From: Rhodococcus pyridinivorans
Lineage (GTDB): Bacteria; Actinomycetota; Actinomycetes; Mycobacteriales; Mycobacteriaceae
Direction of reading: 5' to 3'
Assembly (NCBI RefSeq): GCF_900105195.1
Contig: NZ_FNRX01000002.1
Coordinates: 2,976,001 to 3,040,000 of the forward strand
Length of the DNA stretch: 64,000 nt
Each line of letters starts with the position of its first letter. Positions within the stretch are counted from its first letter, which is position 1. A program made the translations under genes and the position numbers. Positions 26,046 through 35,800 of this stretch are shown piece by piece. The notes beneath the pieces were generated by a model. The model did no database searches. It was not told the DNA's origin and saw nothing but the letters and a program-made list of their open reading frames with translations.

Positions 26046-27008
26046 ATGTCCGACACGAGCTCCCGCATCCTGCGGCTTCTGTCGCTGTTGCAGACCCACC
26101 GCTACTGGCTCGGCGCCGAACTCGCCGACCGGATGGGCGTCTCGTTGCGCACCCTGCGCCGCGACATCGAACGGCTCCGCGATCTCGGATATCCGGTGCG
26201 GTCCGATCGCGGGGTCGGCGGTGGGTATCAGCTCGCGCCGGGCGCGTCGTTGCCACCACTGGCTCTCGACGACGACGAAGCGGTCGCGCTCGCGGTCGGC
26301 CTACTCACCGCGGCCCAGACCTCGATCACCGGGATCGCCGAGATCTCCGTGCGCGCGCTGGCCAAGGTCATCCAGGTGATGCCGCCGCGACTGCGACGCC
26401 AGGTGGAGGCGATCGATGCGGCGACGGTCTCCGCCGATATCCCCTGGGCGACCCGCGCGACCGATTCGCAGCAACTCGTCACCGTCGCGCGCGCCTGCCG
26501 CGACGACGAACGCATCGTCTTCGAGTACACCGCCGCCGACGGCACCGCGACGGGCCGGCGCGTCGAACCCCGGCAGCTCGTCTCCCTCGGGCGACGCTGG
26601 TATCTCGTCGGCTACGACCTCGACCGCGGTGACTGGCGCAGCTTCCGGCTCGACCGCATGGCCGAGACCACGGCCACCGGGATGCGTTTCCGACAACGCG
26701 AGCTGCCCGGCGGCGACGCCGCGGCCTTCGTCGAACGCGGCATCCGCAGCCGCTCCCAGGTGAAGGTCAGCGCCGAGCTGGAGGCGTCGGAGCACGAGGT
26801 GCGCCGCCGGATCGGTCAGTGGGCCGAGGTGATCGCGATCGACTCCGAGCGGTGCCGGATCGAGGTGGACGCCGACAGCATGGACTGGGCGGTATTCGCC
26901 GTGGGTATGTCCGGTGGGCGGCTGCTCGGCGCGTCGCCACCGGAGTTCGTCGAGTACCTGGAGAACTGGTCGAATCGGCTGGTCACCGCCGACGAACACT
27001 CGAAGTGA
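26046..27008 (+). CDS. YafY-type transcriptional regulator with WYL domain
   Basis: The 320-residue protein has an HTH_11 winged helix (SSRILRLLSLLQTHRYWLGA, GVSLRTLRRDIERLRDLGYP, GGVGGGYQLAPG-like wing). A WYL ligand-sensing domain follows (about 145-210: IVFEYTAADG, RRVEPRQLVSLGRRWYLVGY), and then the WCX C-terminal extension. WYL proteins bind small ligands or nucleic acids and often repress a divergent dinB-like gene, as the arrangement here suggests. ATG 26046 was chosen; an ATG at 26028 is in frame but lies in the promoter. Confidence 0.92.
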   Translation: MSDTSSRILRLLSLLQTHRYWLGAELADRMGVSLRTLRRDIERLRDLGYPVRSDRGVGGGYQLAPGASLPPLALDDDEAVALAVGLLTAAQTSITGIAEISVRALAKVIQVMPPRLRRQVEAIDAATVSADIPWATRATDSQQLVTVARACRDDERIVFEYTAADGTATGRRVEPRQLVSLGRRWYLVGYDLDRGDWRSFRLDRMAETTATGMRFRQRELPGGDAAAFVERGIRSRSQVKVSAELEASEHEVRRRIGQWAEVIAIDSERCRIEVDADSMDWAVFAVGMSGGRLLGASPPEFVEYLENWSNRLVTADEHSK

Positions 27009-27089
27009 CCATCCATCCGGCGCTATGACACATCCCACAATCGGCCGGGCATCGGAATGCCGTCGGGGGTGGGGGTGGTTGCGCCACCC

Positions 27090-28166
27090 ATGGATCTGTT
27101 CACACCCGTAGCCCTCGGAGACCTCGAACTCGCGAACCGCATCGTCATGGCCCCGCTGACCCGCCTGCGTGGTGGTTCGGCCGGTGTACCCGGAGACCTG
27201 ATCGTCGAGCACTACCGTCAGCGGGCGAGTGCCGGCCTGATCATCACCGAGGGAACCTATGTGAACTTCGAATCGCAGGCCTTCGTCGGTCAGCCCGGCA
27301 TCGTCACCGACGAGCAGGTCGCCGGCTGGCGTCGCGTCGCCGATGCCGTGCACGAGCGCGACGGACGCGTCGTGCTGCAGTTGATGCACGGCGGCCGCGT
27401 CACGCATCCCGACGTCAACGGTGGCCGGCGTGTCGTCGGGCCGAGCGCGATCGCCATCGACGGCCAGGTGCACACCGAGCAGGGCAAGCAGCCCTACCCT
27501 ACGCCGCACGCGCTGACCATCGACGAGATCCCGTCCGTCGTCGATGATTTCGTCGCCTCGGCTCGCCGCGCGATCGATGCCGGATTCGACGGCGTCGAGG
27601 TCCACAGCGCCAACGGCTACCTGTTGCACGAATTCCTCTCCCCTGCATCGAATGTGCGGGACGACGAGTACGGCGGTTCGGTGGAGAACCGGATCCGCCT
27701 CGTCGTCGAAGTCGTGAAGGCCGTGTCGGCGGCAGTCGGCGCCGGACGTGTCGGGTTGCGGATCTCTCCCGAGCACAACATCCAGGACGCAGTCGAGACC
27801 GATCGCGACGATGTGCGTGCTGTCTACGGCTCTCTGGTCGACGCCCTGCAGCCCCTGGGCCTGGCGTATCTGTCGGTCCTGCACAAGGAGCCGACCGGAG
27901 ATCTGGCGCAGGAGCTCCGGAAGCGTTTCGGCGGCAAGGTGATCGCCAACAGCGGTTTCGGCTCGCCGACCACGCGTGACGAGGCCGTGCAGCTGATCGA
28001 CGATTCGCACGCCGACGCCGTGGCCGTCGGCCGCGCGCTGATCGCCAATCCCGACCTGGCCGAGCGCTGGCGGGACGGGCATCCGGAGAACGCACCGCGT
28101 CCGGAGCTGTTCTATGCATCCGGAGCCGAGGGGTACACCGACTACCCGTTCCTGCAGACCGTCTGA
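27090..28166 (+). CDS. Old yellow enzyme family alkene reductase (NemA-like)
   Basis: This FMN-dependent NAD(P)H enzyme reduces activated C=C bonds (enones, maleimides, nitro esters). The 358-residue TIM barrel shows VMAPLTRLRGG, LQLMHGGRVTHP, the substrate-binding His/Asn pair in VEVHSANGYLLHEFLSP, DEYGGSVENRIRL, and the FMN-phosphate region VIANSGFGSP with ADAVAVGRALIANPDLAERW. ATG 27090 begins homology directly (MDLFTPVALGDLELANRIVM). It follows the WYL gene by 81 bases and converges with mqo, with a 66-base palindromic element between them. Confidence 0.93.
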   Translation: MDLFTPVALGDLELANRIVMAPLTRLRGGSAGVPGDLIVEHYRQRASAGLIITEGTYVNFESQAFVGQPGIVTDEQVAGWRRVADAVHERDGRVVLQLMHGGRVTHPDVNGGRRVVGPSAIAIDGQVHTEQGKQPYPTPHALTIDEIPSVVDDFVASARRAIDAGFDGVEVHSANGYLLHEFLSPASNVRDDEYGGSVENRIRLVVEVVKAVSAAVGAGRVGLRISPEHNIQDAVETDRDDVRAVYGSLVDALQPLGLAYLSVLHKEPTGDLAQELRKRFGGKVIANSGFGSPTTRDEAVQLIDDSHADAVAVGRALIANPDLAERWRDGHPENAPRPELFYASGAEGYTDYPFLQTV

Positions 28167-28175
28167 GCGTAAGCC

Positions 28176-29681
28176 CTACGAGGCGCTCGGATCCTTGCGC
28201 GCCGAACCGTTTCTCGCCGCTGCTGTAGCGCGGGCGAGCCTCGGTTCGGCGCGCGAGGTCGTTTCGGGCTCCCGAGACAGGTCGGGCATCATCCGTTCGA
28301 GCACCGGCCGCCAGCGCGCCACATCATCCGGGAAACACGTGCTCAGCAGCTCGACCATCGCCGACGGAGCGATCGAAGCGCCGGGCGACGCCCCGAGCAA
28401 CCCGGCGATGCTGCCGTCCGCGCTCGCCACGACCTCGGTGCCGAAGGTCAGGACCCCGACCCTGCGACGATCGGGTTTGACGAGCTGAGCTCGTTGCCCC
28501 GCGTCGATCAACTCCCAGTCGGACTCCCGCGCCTCGGGACAGAATCGCTGCAGCTGCCGGAACTTCCGCGCGCGGGACGCGAGCAGCTGGCCGACGAGAT
28601 AGCGCACCAGCGACAGATTCTGCAGGCCCACCGCCACCAACGGGGCGATGTTGTGCAGGCGCAGGGTGGTGAACAGATCGGTGAGCCGGCCGCGTGTGAG
28701 CAATCTCGTGCTGAACGTGGCGTACGGCCCGAACATCAACCACTCGCGGCCGTCGACGACCCGCTTGTCGAGATGCGGCACCGACATCGGTGGTGCTCCC
28801 ACGTCGGCCTGGCTATAGACCTTCGCTGCATGCTGGGACACCACGTCGGGCTCGCCGGTGCGCAGGAACTGCGCGCCGATGGGAAAGACGGCGAAACCTC
28901 GCACCTCCGGGATCCTGGCCTTCTGCAAGAGTTTCAGGGCGTACCCGCCGGCGCCGACGAACACGAACCGGGATCGGACCGAGAACCGTCCCGTCTTCGT
29001 GTGCCCGGAGACGGTCCACCGCCCGTTGGCGGCGCGGCGCAGTCGTGTGACCTCGTGTCCGGTACGAAGCTCGACGCCACGACGACGCGCGTCCGACAGC
29101 AGTCGGTGTGTCAGGGCACCGAAGTCGACGTCGGTGCCCGCCTCGTAGCGCGTGGCGGCGACCGGTTCGGAGCCCGAGCGACCGGTCATCACCAGCGGTG
29201 CCCACCGCGCGATCGCGTCGGGGTCCTCGCTGTACTCCATGGCCGAGAACAGCGGCGAGCGTTGCAGGGTGGCGTGCCGCTGTCGCAGATAGTCCACATC
29301 GCGTTCGCCGAAGACGACGTTCATATGCGGTGTCACGTTCACGAACGTCGCCTCGCCCGGGTCGTCGAGGGACTGCCAGAACTGCCGTGAGATCCGGAAC
29401 TGTCCGCCGATCTCCTCGGCCCGGGTCGAATCCGCGGGATCGGGCATGTAGTTCAGTTCGCACAGACCTGCGTGGCCGGTGCCCGCGTTGTTCCATGGGG
29501 CGCTGCTCTCGGCCGCGACCTCGTCGAGTCGTTCCAGGACGAGGATCGACCGATCGGGTTCGAGCCGTGTCAGCAGTGCACCCAGTGTTGCCGACATGAT
29601 GCCGCCGCCGATCAGGACGGCGTCGTACTCCTGGTCGCCGTACTGTGCTCCGTCGGCAGAATGCCTCCGATCCACCATCAT
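28176..29681 (-). CDS. mqo: Malate:quinone oxidoreductase, C terminus replaced by palindromic repeat
   Basis: Mqo is a membrane-associated FAD enzyme that oxidises malate to oxaloacetate and passes electrons to quinone. The 501-residue protein has the FAD motif DAVLIGGGIMSATLGALL, LVLERLDEVAAESSAPWNNA, GTGHAGLCELNYMP, VTPHMNVVFGERDVDYLRQR and VGVLTFGTEVVASADGSIAG. The last 24 or so residues (RAEPRLARATAAARNGSARK and on) are translated from the palindrome at 28193-28258. The usual Mqo ending with its VW/HTSKTL-like segment is absent. Two ATGs (29681, 29678) follow an AGGTGA site. It is divergent from a LysR regulator. Confidence 0.93.
   Translation of the reverse strand: MMVDRRHSADGAQYGDQEYDAVLIGGGIMSATLGALLTRLEPDRSILVLERLDEVAAESSAPWNNAGTGHAGLCELNYMPDPADSTRAEEIGGQFRISRQFWQSLDDPGEATFVNVTPHMNVVFGERDVDYLRQRHATLQRSPLFSAMEYSEDPDAIARWAPLVMTGRSGSEPVAATRYEAGTDVDFGALTHRLLSDARRRGVELRTGHEVTRLRRAANGRWTVSGHTKTGRFSVRSRFVFVGAGGYALKLLQKARIPEVRGFAVFPIGAQFLRTGEPDVVSQHAAKVYSQADVGAPPMSVPHLDKRVVDGREWLMFGPYATFSTRLLTRGRLTDLFTTLRLHNIAPLVAVGLQNLSLVRYLVGQLLASRARKFRQLQRFCPEARESDWELIDAGQRAQLVKPDRRRVGVLTFGTEVVASADGSIAGLLGASPGASIAPSAMVELLSTCFPDDVARWRPVLERMMPDLSREPETTSRAEPRLARATAAARNGSARKDPSAS
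28193..28258. repeat. 66-base palindromic element, copy 1
   Basis: CCTTGCGCGCCGAACCG and its near-perfect reverse complement (16 of 17 bases) enclose 32 bases with a further partial stem. A second copy of identical length lies at 37346-37411. Here it forms the 3' end of mqo and sits between convergent genes, where it may act as a two-way terminator. Confidence 0.85.
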
Positions 29682-29747
29682 TCACCTGCTTTCGCCGTTG
29701 TCGACCTTCAGCGTGCCCCCTTCCGATTCATCCGTCCAATGAGATCT

Positions 29748-29765
29748 TGCAGGCAGTACCATGCA
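29748..29765. promoter_or_regulatory. Possible LysR-type site between mqo and lysR
   Basis: TGCA-GGCAGTACCA-TGCA lies 3 bases before the regulator's ATG in the 87-base divergent gap. A T-N11-A LysR box could be accommodated, but the match is weak. Confidence 0.3.
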
Positions 29766-29768
29766 GAT

Positions 29769-30686
29769 ATGGATTGGTATGTGACGCCCGAGACCGCAAT
29801 GGTCGCCCCGCTGCTCGTCGCCTTCGACGCCGCGGCGCGCGAAGGTCACATCACGCGCGCGGCGGATCTGCTCGACGTTCCCCAGTCTTCCGTCAGTCGC
29901 CGCATCCGGGCACTCGAGAAGGCAGTGGGTGTGACGTTGTTCCAGCAGTCCGGGCGAGGGGTCGTGCTGACGACTGCCGGGAGGGAGTTGCACGAACGCA
30001 CCCGGCATCTGGTCCGCGAACTCGACGGTGCGATCACCACGGTGCGTGAGCACGCCGATCCCGACCACGGCCTCGTCCGCTTCGGGTTCCCGCTCACCCT
30101 CGGGCCGGTGAGCATCCCGTCGTTGCTGGCCGAGTTCCACCGACTGGCCCCCGGCGTCCGGTTGCATCTGGTCCAGGCACACGGTGAAGAGCTCGCGGAG
30201 ATGGTTCGCGACGGCCGGCTCGATCTCGCCGTCATCATCCCTCCACCGGAGGATCTGCCGGTCACCGTGCTCGCGCAACAGCGACTGTTGCTCCACCTCC
30301 CGAGCAGCCATCGACTCGCCGGCCGTGCCCGCCTCGACCTGCGCGATCTCGCGGACGATCACTTCATCGCCAGCCCACCCGACTATCACATCCGCAGAGA
30401 ACTCGAATCAGCTTGCGAAGAAGCAGGATTCGAACCATACATCGCGTTCGAGATCAGCGAGTTCGAAACGATCCGGGCACTGGTCGCCCAGGGCCTCGGT
30501 GTCGCACTGCTGCCTCGCTCGGAAACGCCTGTGCCCGGAATCGTGACCGTGCCGGTCGCCGGAATCGCGAATCGCACCATCGGATTGACGACCGGGACGA
30601 GGACGCCGTCCCCGGCGGTCGCGCGACTGCACGCTCACATCGCCGGGCACGCCGATAGATTCGACGGTCGCCGGCTCGATTCGTAG
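29769..30686 (+). CDS. LysR family transcriptional regulator
   Basis: The 305-residue protein has the LysR winged helix at residues 8-70 (FDAAAREGHITRAADLLDVP, SSVSRRIRALEKAVGVTLFQ) and a periplasmic-binding-type effector domain (GLVRFGFPLTLGPVSIPSLL, GRLDLAVIIPPP, ALVAQGLGVALLPRSETPVP). ATG 29769 directly starts the homologous region; longer frames run into mqo's upstream sequence. It is divergent from mqo and so is likely to control malate oxidation in response to an organic acid. Confidence 0.92.
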   Translation: MDWYVTPETAMVAPLLVAFDAAAREGHITRAADLLDVPQSSVSRRIRALEKAVGVTLFQQSGRGVVLTTAGRELHERTRHLVRELDGAITTVREHADPDHGLVRFGFPLTLGPVSIPSLLAEFHRLAPGVRLHLVQAHGEELAEMVRDGRLDLAVIIPPPEDLPVTVLAQQRLLLHLPSSHRLAGRARLDLRDLADDHFIASPPDYHIRRELESACEEAGFEPYIAFEISEFETIRALVAQGLGVALLPRSETPVPGIVTVPVAGIANRTIGLTTGTRTPSPAVARLHAHIAGHADRFDGRRLDS

Positions 30687-31086
30687 GTATCGTCCATCGA
30701 ACGCAAGACATGGCGCACAGCTTCGCGAGCCGTGCGCCATCTCCTGCGTCGCCGGTCCCGACAAGGCGCAAGTCCGGGTTCGAATGGTCGCCGGCGGGGT
30801 ATGCCACACAGATGCGATCGCCCGCAAACAGTGGTACCCGACGCCGCTGCCTACCACCAGCAAGGCGGCGCACTGTGAGAACATGTTCGATCTGCGCCAT
30901 CCGGGCAGGAGCCGGTAACGATCTGCGACGTGCTCCGGCCGATGCTGGGGCGGTTCCCGTTCGGTCGGCCGGTGAAGACCGATCCGCTCGGGCAGATCGA
31001 CACCACATTCGACGATTCGGCAGACACATCGACCCCCGAGCCCGTCGTCGCCTTTCTCTGACCTACCTACCGTCGAGGAGTTCTCC
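30687..31086 (+). other. 400-base gap with one short possible reading frame
   Basis: A frame from GTG 30930 to TGA 31061 encodes 43 residues ([20 protein letters not shown] and on, ending PEPVVAFL) and stays open upstream to 30879. Its residue mix looks like real coding sequence, perhaps the tail of a lost gene, but it is not recognised and lacks a ribosome site. The rest of the gap shows no clear feature apart from GAGGAG before the aldehyde dehydrogenase. Confidence 0.3.
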
Positions 31087-32565
31087 ATGACAGCAACAGA
31101 TCTCGGTTCCAGTGCCACGTTCGCCGGGCAACCGGTCGCCTCCCAGTTCATCGATGGGCAGTGGCGCGAAGGACGCTCCGACCGCGTCCTGACCGACACC
31201 AACCCGTTCGACGACAGCGTGGTCGCCACGATCCGCCTCGCTTCCGCCCAAGACGTCGACGCCGCCTACACCGCTGCCCGGGCAGCACAGACCGAGTGGG
31301 CCGCGACCGCTCCCGCCGAGCGCGCCACGGTCCTGCGTCGCGCCGCACAGATCCTCGAGCAGCGCCGAGCCGAGATCATCGACTGGCTGGTCGCCGAGTC
31401 CGGCTCGACGCGGATCAAGGCCGATACCGAGGTCTCCCTGGCCATCGGCATCACGCAGGAGGCGGCGTCGTTCCCGTCCCGGGTCCACGGATCGATCTTC
31501 GATTCGAACACCCCGAACCGTGAGATGCGGGTGTACCGAAAGCCCATCGGAGTGGTCGGGGTGATCAGCCCGTGGAATTTCCCGCTGCACCTGTCGCAGC
31601 GATCGGTGGCACCGGCGTTGGCGTTGGGCAATGCCGCGGTGATCAAGCCGGCCTCGGACACTCCGGTGACCGGCGGCCTGTTGATCGCGCGGATCTTCGA
31701 GGAAGCAGGCCTCCCGGCGGGAGTGTTGTCGGTGGTGATCGGCTCCGGTTCTGAGATCGGCGATGCCTTCGTCGAGCATCCCGTCCCGCGGTTGATCTCC
31801 TTCACCGGCTCGACACCGGTCGGCAAGCAGGTCGGTGCGGTCGCCACCGGCGGTAAGCACCTCAAGAAGGTGGCACTCGAATTGGGCGGCAACGCACCCC
31901 TGGTGGTCCTCGACGACGCCGATCTCGACGCGGCCGTCGAGGCAGCGGTGACCGGGTCGTTCCTGCATTCCGGACAGATCTGCATGGCCGTGAATCGCAT
32001 CATCGTGCAGGCGCCGGTGTACGACGATTTCCTCGATCGGTTCACCCGAGCCGCGCAGGCCGTGTCCTACGGCGATCCGTCCGCAGACGGCACTTTGGTC
32101 GGGCCCGTCATCAACGATTCGCAGTTGAAGGGCCTCGAGGAGAAGATCGAGCAGGCCCGGGACGCCGGAGCACGCGTTGCTCTCGGTGGGGAGATCGACG
32201 GCCGGGTCGTGCCTCCGCACGTGTTCGTCGACGTCACGTCCGATATGGAGATCGCCCGCGAGGAGATCTTCGGCCCGATGGTCGCGGTCCTACGCGCCGA
32301 TGACGAAGCACACGCCCTCGAACTGGCCAACGACCACGAATTCGGTCTGTCCAGCGCGGTCTTCACGCAGAACATCGACCGGGGACTGCAATTCGCGCAT
32401 CGGGTCGAGGCGGGCATGACGTTCATCAACGAGATGACCGTTCAGGACGAGGCACACGTGGCATTCGGTGGCGAACGCAACTCCGGTCTCGGACGATTCA
32501 ACGGCGAGTGGGCGATCGAGGAGTTCACCACAGATCACACCATCGGCGTGACTCGGCTGGTCTAG
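31087..32565 (+). CDS. Aldehyde dehydrogenase family protein (aromatic-aldehyde type)
   Basis: This NAD(P)-dependent dehydrogenase of 492 residues converts an aldehyde to the acid. Seen: [34 protein letters not shown], the general base in [19 protein letters not shown], the nucleophilic Cys in [12 protein letters not shown], and [16 protein letters not shown]. The HLSQRS and QICMAVNRI details resemble benzaldehyde/vanillin-type dehydrogenases, but the substrate is a guess. ATG 31087 has GAGGAG 7 bases upstream. It stands alone, ended by a strong hairpin. Confidence 0.9.
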   Translation: MTATDLGSSATFAGQPVASQFIDGQWREGRSDRVLTDTNPFDDSVVATIRLASAQDVDAAYTAARAAQTEWAATAPAERATVLRRAAQILEQRRAEIIDWLVAESGSTRIKADTEVSLAIGITQEAASFPSRVHGSIFDSNTPNREMRVYRKPIGVVGVISPWNFPLHLSQRSVAPALALGNAAVIKPASDTPVTGGLLIARIFEEAGLPAGVLSVVIGSGSEIGDAFVEHPVPRLISFTGSTPVGKQVGAVATGGKHLKKVALELGGNAPLVVLDDADLDAAVEAAVTGSFLHSGQICMAVNRIIVQAPVYDDFLDRFTRAAQAVSYGDPSADGTLVGPVINDSQLKGLEEKIEQARDAGARVALGGEIDGRVVPPHVFVDVTSDMEIAREEIFGPMVAVLRADDEAHALELANDHEFGLSSAVFTQNIDRGLQFAHRVEAGMTFINEMTVQDEAHVAFGGERNSGLGRFNGEWAIEEFTTDHTIGVTRLV

Positions 32566-32601
32566 GCACGCCGCAGCGCCCTCCGACTCCGATACAGCAT
32601 T

Positions 32602-32643
32602 TTGCCGTCTGCACCCTGTCCAGCCTCGGGGTGCAGACGGCAA
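32602..32643 (+). terminator. Terminator of aldehyde dehydrogenase gene
   Basis: TTGCCGTCTGCACCC and GGGTGCAGACGGCAA form a perfect 15-base stem with a 12-base loop, 36 bases after the stop. Confidence 0.88.
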
Positions 32644-32737
32644 GCTGTCACAGAAGCCTCCTCGGTTGACGGTGAGAACGCCCGGGCCGGCGTGCCGTTG
32701 CGTTCGCTGCCTCCTCTTTGTAGGCTCCGTTCATGGC

Positions 32738-32755
32738 AGGATTGTTGACAATCCT
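32738..32755 (+). promoter_or_regulatory. GntR-type operator before FAD/Fe-S oxidoreductase
   Basis: AGGATTGT-TG-ACAATCCT is a perfect 8-base inverted repeat with the core TTGTTGACAA. The same TGTYRACA core appears before gntR (40247-40270) and in the 43.7-kb divergent promoter. A larger repeat, TTTGTAGG (32717) with CCTACAAA (32753), overlaps it. Confidence 0.65.
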
Positions 32756-32838
32756 ACAAACCCGGAGGCGGCCGATGGAGTTCCCGAACCGACGCGCCCA
32801 TATTCTCTGCGGTCCCCGATCCTGACGCGGCGCACGCG

Positions 32839-35800
32839 ATGAACGACGACCAGCTCAACATAGGACAGCGCCCCAGCGTCTCCTGCACGGACGAGGACGT
32901 CCGGATTCGCGTCCTCGCCGACAGACTCCGGACACTGGGCGTCCCGGTCGACACCTCCACGCGTCGACGGGCCGAGTACTCTTACGACGCCTCCAACTAC
33001 CGGGTGCCACCTTCGGCCGTGGTCTTTCCTCGGTCGGTGGACGACGTCGTGGCGGTGGTGACCGTCTGCGGCGACACCGGGATTCCGCTGGTCAGCCGAG
33101 GGGGCGGGACCTCGATGGCGGGCAATGCCGTCGGCCCCGGTGTGATCGTCGACTTCTCCCGGCACATGAACCGCATCCTCGAGATCGACGAGACGGCCGG
33201 TGTCGCCGACGTCGAACCGGGCGTCGTGCTCGCGACCCTCACGCGGGTGGCCGAGGACGCGTCCTCGGGCCGGACGACCTTCGCCCCCGATCCCTCCTCG
33301 AAGAACCGGGCCACGGTCGGTGGCGCGCTGGGCAACGACGCCTGCGGCAACCACTCGGTGCGCTACGGCCGCATGTCCGATCACGTCCACGAGATCGACC
33401 TCGTCACCGCCGACGGGTTCCGGCTCACCGCGGCGCAGCAAGGTCTGCGTGCCACCGATCCCGACGACGCGGCCGCTGCGGCGCGCGCGCAGCAGCTCGA
33501 CGCCGAGCTCACCGCGCTGGCAGGCGAGCACCTGTTCGAGTTCCGCACCGAACTCGGGAGGATCCAACGGCAGGTCTCGGGTTACCACCTCGATCATCTG
33601 TTGCCGGAGAAACGGTTCGACGTCGCCCGTGCGCTCGTCGGATCCGAGGGAACCTGCGCGGTGATCGTCGGTGCCCGCGTCGAGCTGGTTCCCCGCCCGT
33701 CCAGCGCGTTGCTGGTCTGCCTCGGCTACGACGATGTCGTCGACGCGGCCCGCGACATCGGAACCATCCTGGAGTTCTCGCCTGCGGCAGTCGAGGGTGT
33801 CGACGCGGCGATCGTCGAGACCATGCGGCTGCGTCGGGGCGAGAACTCCGTCCTCGGACTCCCGGTGGGAAACGCCTGGCTCTACGTCGATCTGGACGGT
33901 GACGACCCGGACTCCGTGGCCGCGGCCGCCGACGCACTGCTCGACAAACTTCGCCGCAACGGCCGTCTCGTCGACGGCCGCATCGCGGCCGACACCACCG
34001 AGCGCGCTTCCCTGTGGCGGGTGCGTGAGGACGGCGCCGGACTCTCGTCCCGCCTGGCATCCGGCGGCGAATCCTGGCCGGGCTGGGAGGATTCCGCTGT
34101 CGCGCCGGAGAACCTCGCCGATTACCTCCAGGACTTCCGCGCATTGCTCGACCGGCACGGTCTGCAGGGCGTGATGTACGGGCACTTCGGCGCCGGCTGC
34201 ATGCACATCCGCATCACCTACGACCTGCGCACCGAGGAGGGCCGGCAGGTCTTCCGCGAGTTCACGCACGAGGCCGCGCGTCTGGTGGTCCGTCACGGCG
34301 GATCGCTCTCCGGAGAACACGGCGACGGCCGTGCCCGCTCGGAACTGCTGCCGGTGATGTACTCCGCGCGGATGATGAGCGCATTCCGTGCCTTCCGCAC
34401 GATCTGGGACCCGCAAGGCATCCTGAACCCGGGATCGCTGACCGACCCGGCACGGATCGATGACGATCTGGCGTTGGCGGGCGTTCCCGAACGCACCTGG
34501 CGTACCCACTACGACCTGCACCCGATCGAGGCGGTCCGTCCCGACGGCGCGCGGCCGCAACACACCCCCGACCCGTGGGTGCACGCCGTCCAGGGCTGCA
34601 TCGGCGTCGGACGATGCCGGGCCGACTCCGGCGGCGTGATGTGCCCGAGCTACCGCGCGAGCCGCGACGAGAAGGACTCCACTCGCGGCCGGGCCCGGGT
34701 CCTGCAGGAGATGGTGCGCGGCGCCCGCACGATCGAACAAGGGTGGAAGTCCGAGGAGGTGCGTGAGGCACTCGATCTGTGCCTGTCGTGCAAGGCCTGC
34801 TCGACCGACTGCCCGGCCGGCGTCGACATGGCCACCTACAAATCCGAGTTCTTCTCGCACTACTACGACGGCACACGACGACCGGTGTCGCACTATTCGC
34901 TGGGTTGGCTGCCACGCTGGCTCCGCGTCACGGGGTTGGCAGCACCGCTGGTCAACGCGGTCCTGCGCACTTCTCTCGCGAAGCGCGCCGCCGCACTCGG
35001 CGGCATCTCCCCCGACCGGGTACTTCCGCCCTTCGCCTCCCGGCGAGCCTGGAAGAAGGCCGTGAGCGACGCGCTGAGCGGCCGGTCCGGTTCGACGGCG
35101 GTGGTGCTCTTCGTCGACACCTTCACTCGCGGGTTGCGGCCGGAAGTCGCCGGTGCCGCCGCCCGCGTGCTCGCCTCGGCGGATCAGCAGGTGAGCTGCT
35201 CCGCGGACGCGTGCTGCGGACTGACATGGATCTCCACCGGCCAGCTCGACACCGCGAAGAAGAAACTCTCCCACGTCGCCCGGACACTGGACGACGGCAC
35301 CGACCGGCCGATCGTCGTCGTCGAGCCGAGTTGCGCCGCCGCCCTGCGCAAGGACCTGCCCGAGCTGGTGCCCACCGAGGCTGCGCGTCGCGTCGCCGCA
35401 CGGGTCCACAGCTTCGCGTCCTACCTGGACACCATGGTGCGCAACGGCTGGACACCCGCTCCTGCACAGCCGCTACCGAACGAGATGGTGCTGCAGACCC
35501 ATTGCCACGAGTACTCCGTGTTCGGCGCCGGAAGCCATCGCCGGATACTGACCGCAGCGGGAGTCGACGACGTCCGCGACGCAGTCGGATGCTGCGGCGT
35601 GGCAGGAAACTTCGGATTCGAGAAACAACACCACGACATCAGCATGAAGGTCGCCGAGACCTCCCTCGCCCCGGCACTGCGCGCGGCCGACGACGACTCC
35701 GCGGTGGTCACCGACGGTTTCTCGTGCGCGATGCAGGTCGCGCAGATCGATGTCTCCGCCCCGGGGCAACATCTCGCAGAACTGCTCGATCCCGGGCCGC

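Noticed and set aside
26301..28082. 593-codon minus-strand frame over the WYL and old yellow enzyme genes
   Set aside because: Antisense to two clear enzymes; no recognisable motif.
31087..32565. Including the first aldehyde dehydrogenase in the GntR regulon
   Set aside because: No TGTYRACA palindrome was found before it, and a strong terminator separates it from the regulon.
32731..35409. 892-codon minus-strand frame over the FAD/Fe-S dehydrogenase
   Set aside because: Shadow frame; the plus strand carries complete FAD, Fe-S and CCG motifs.
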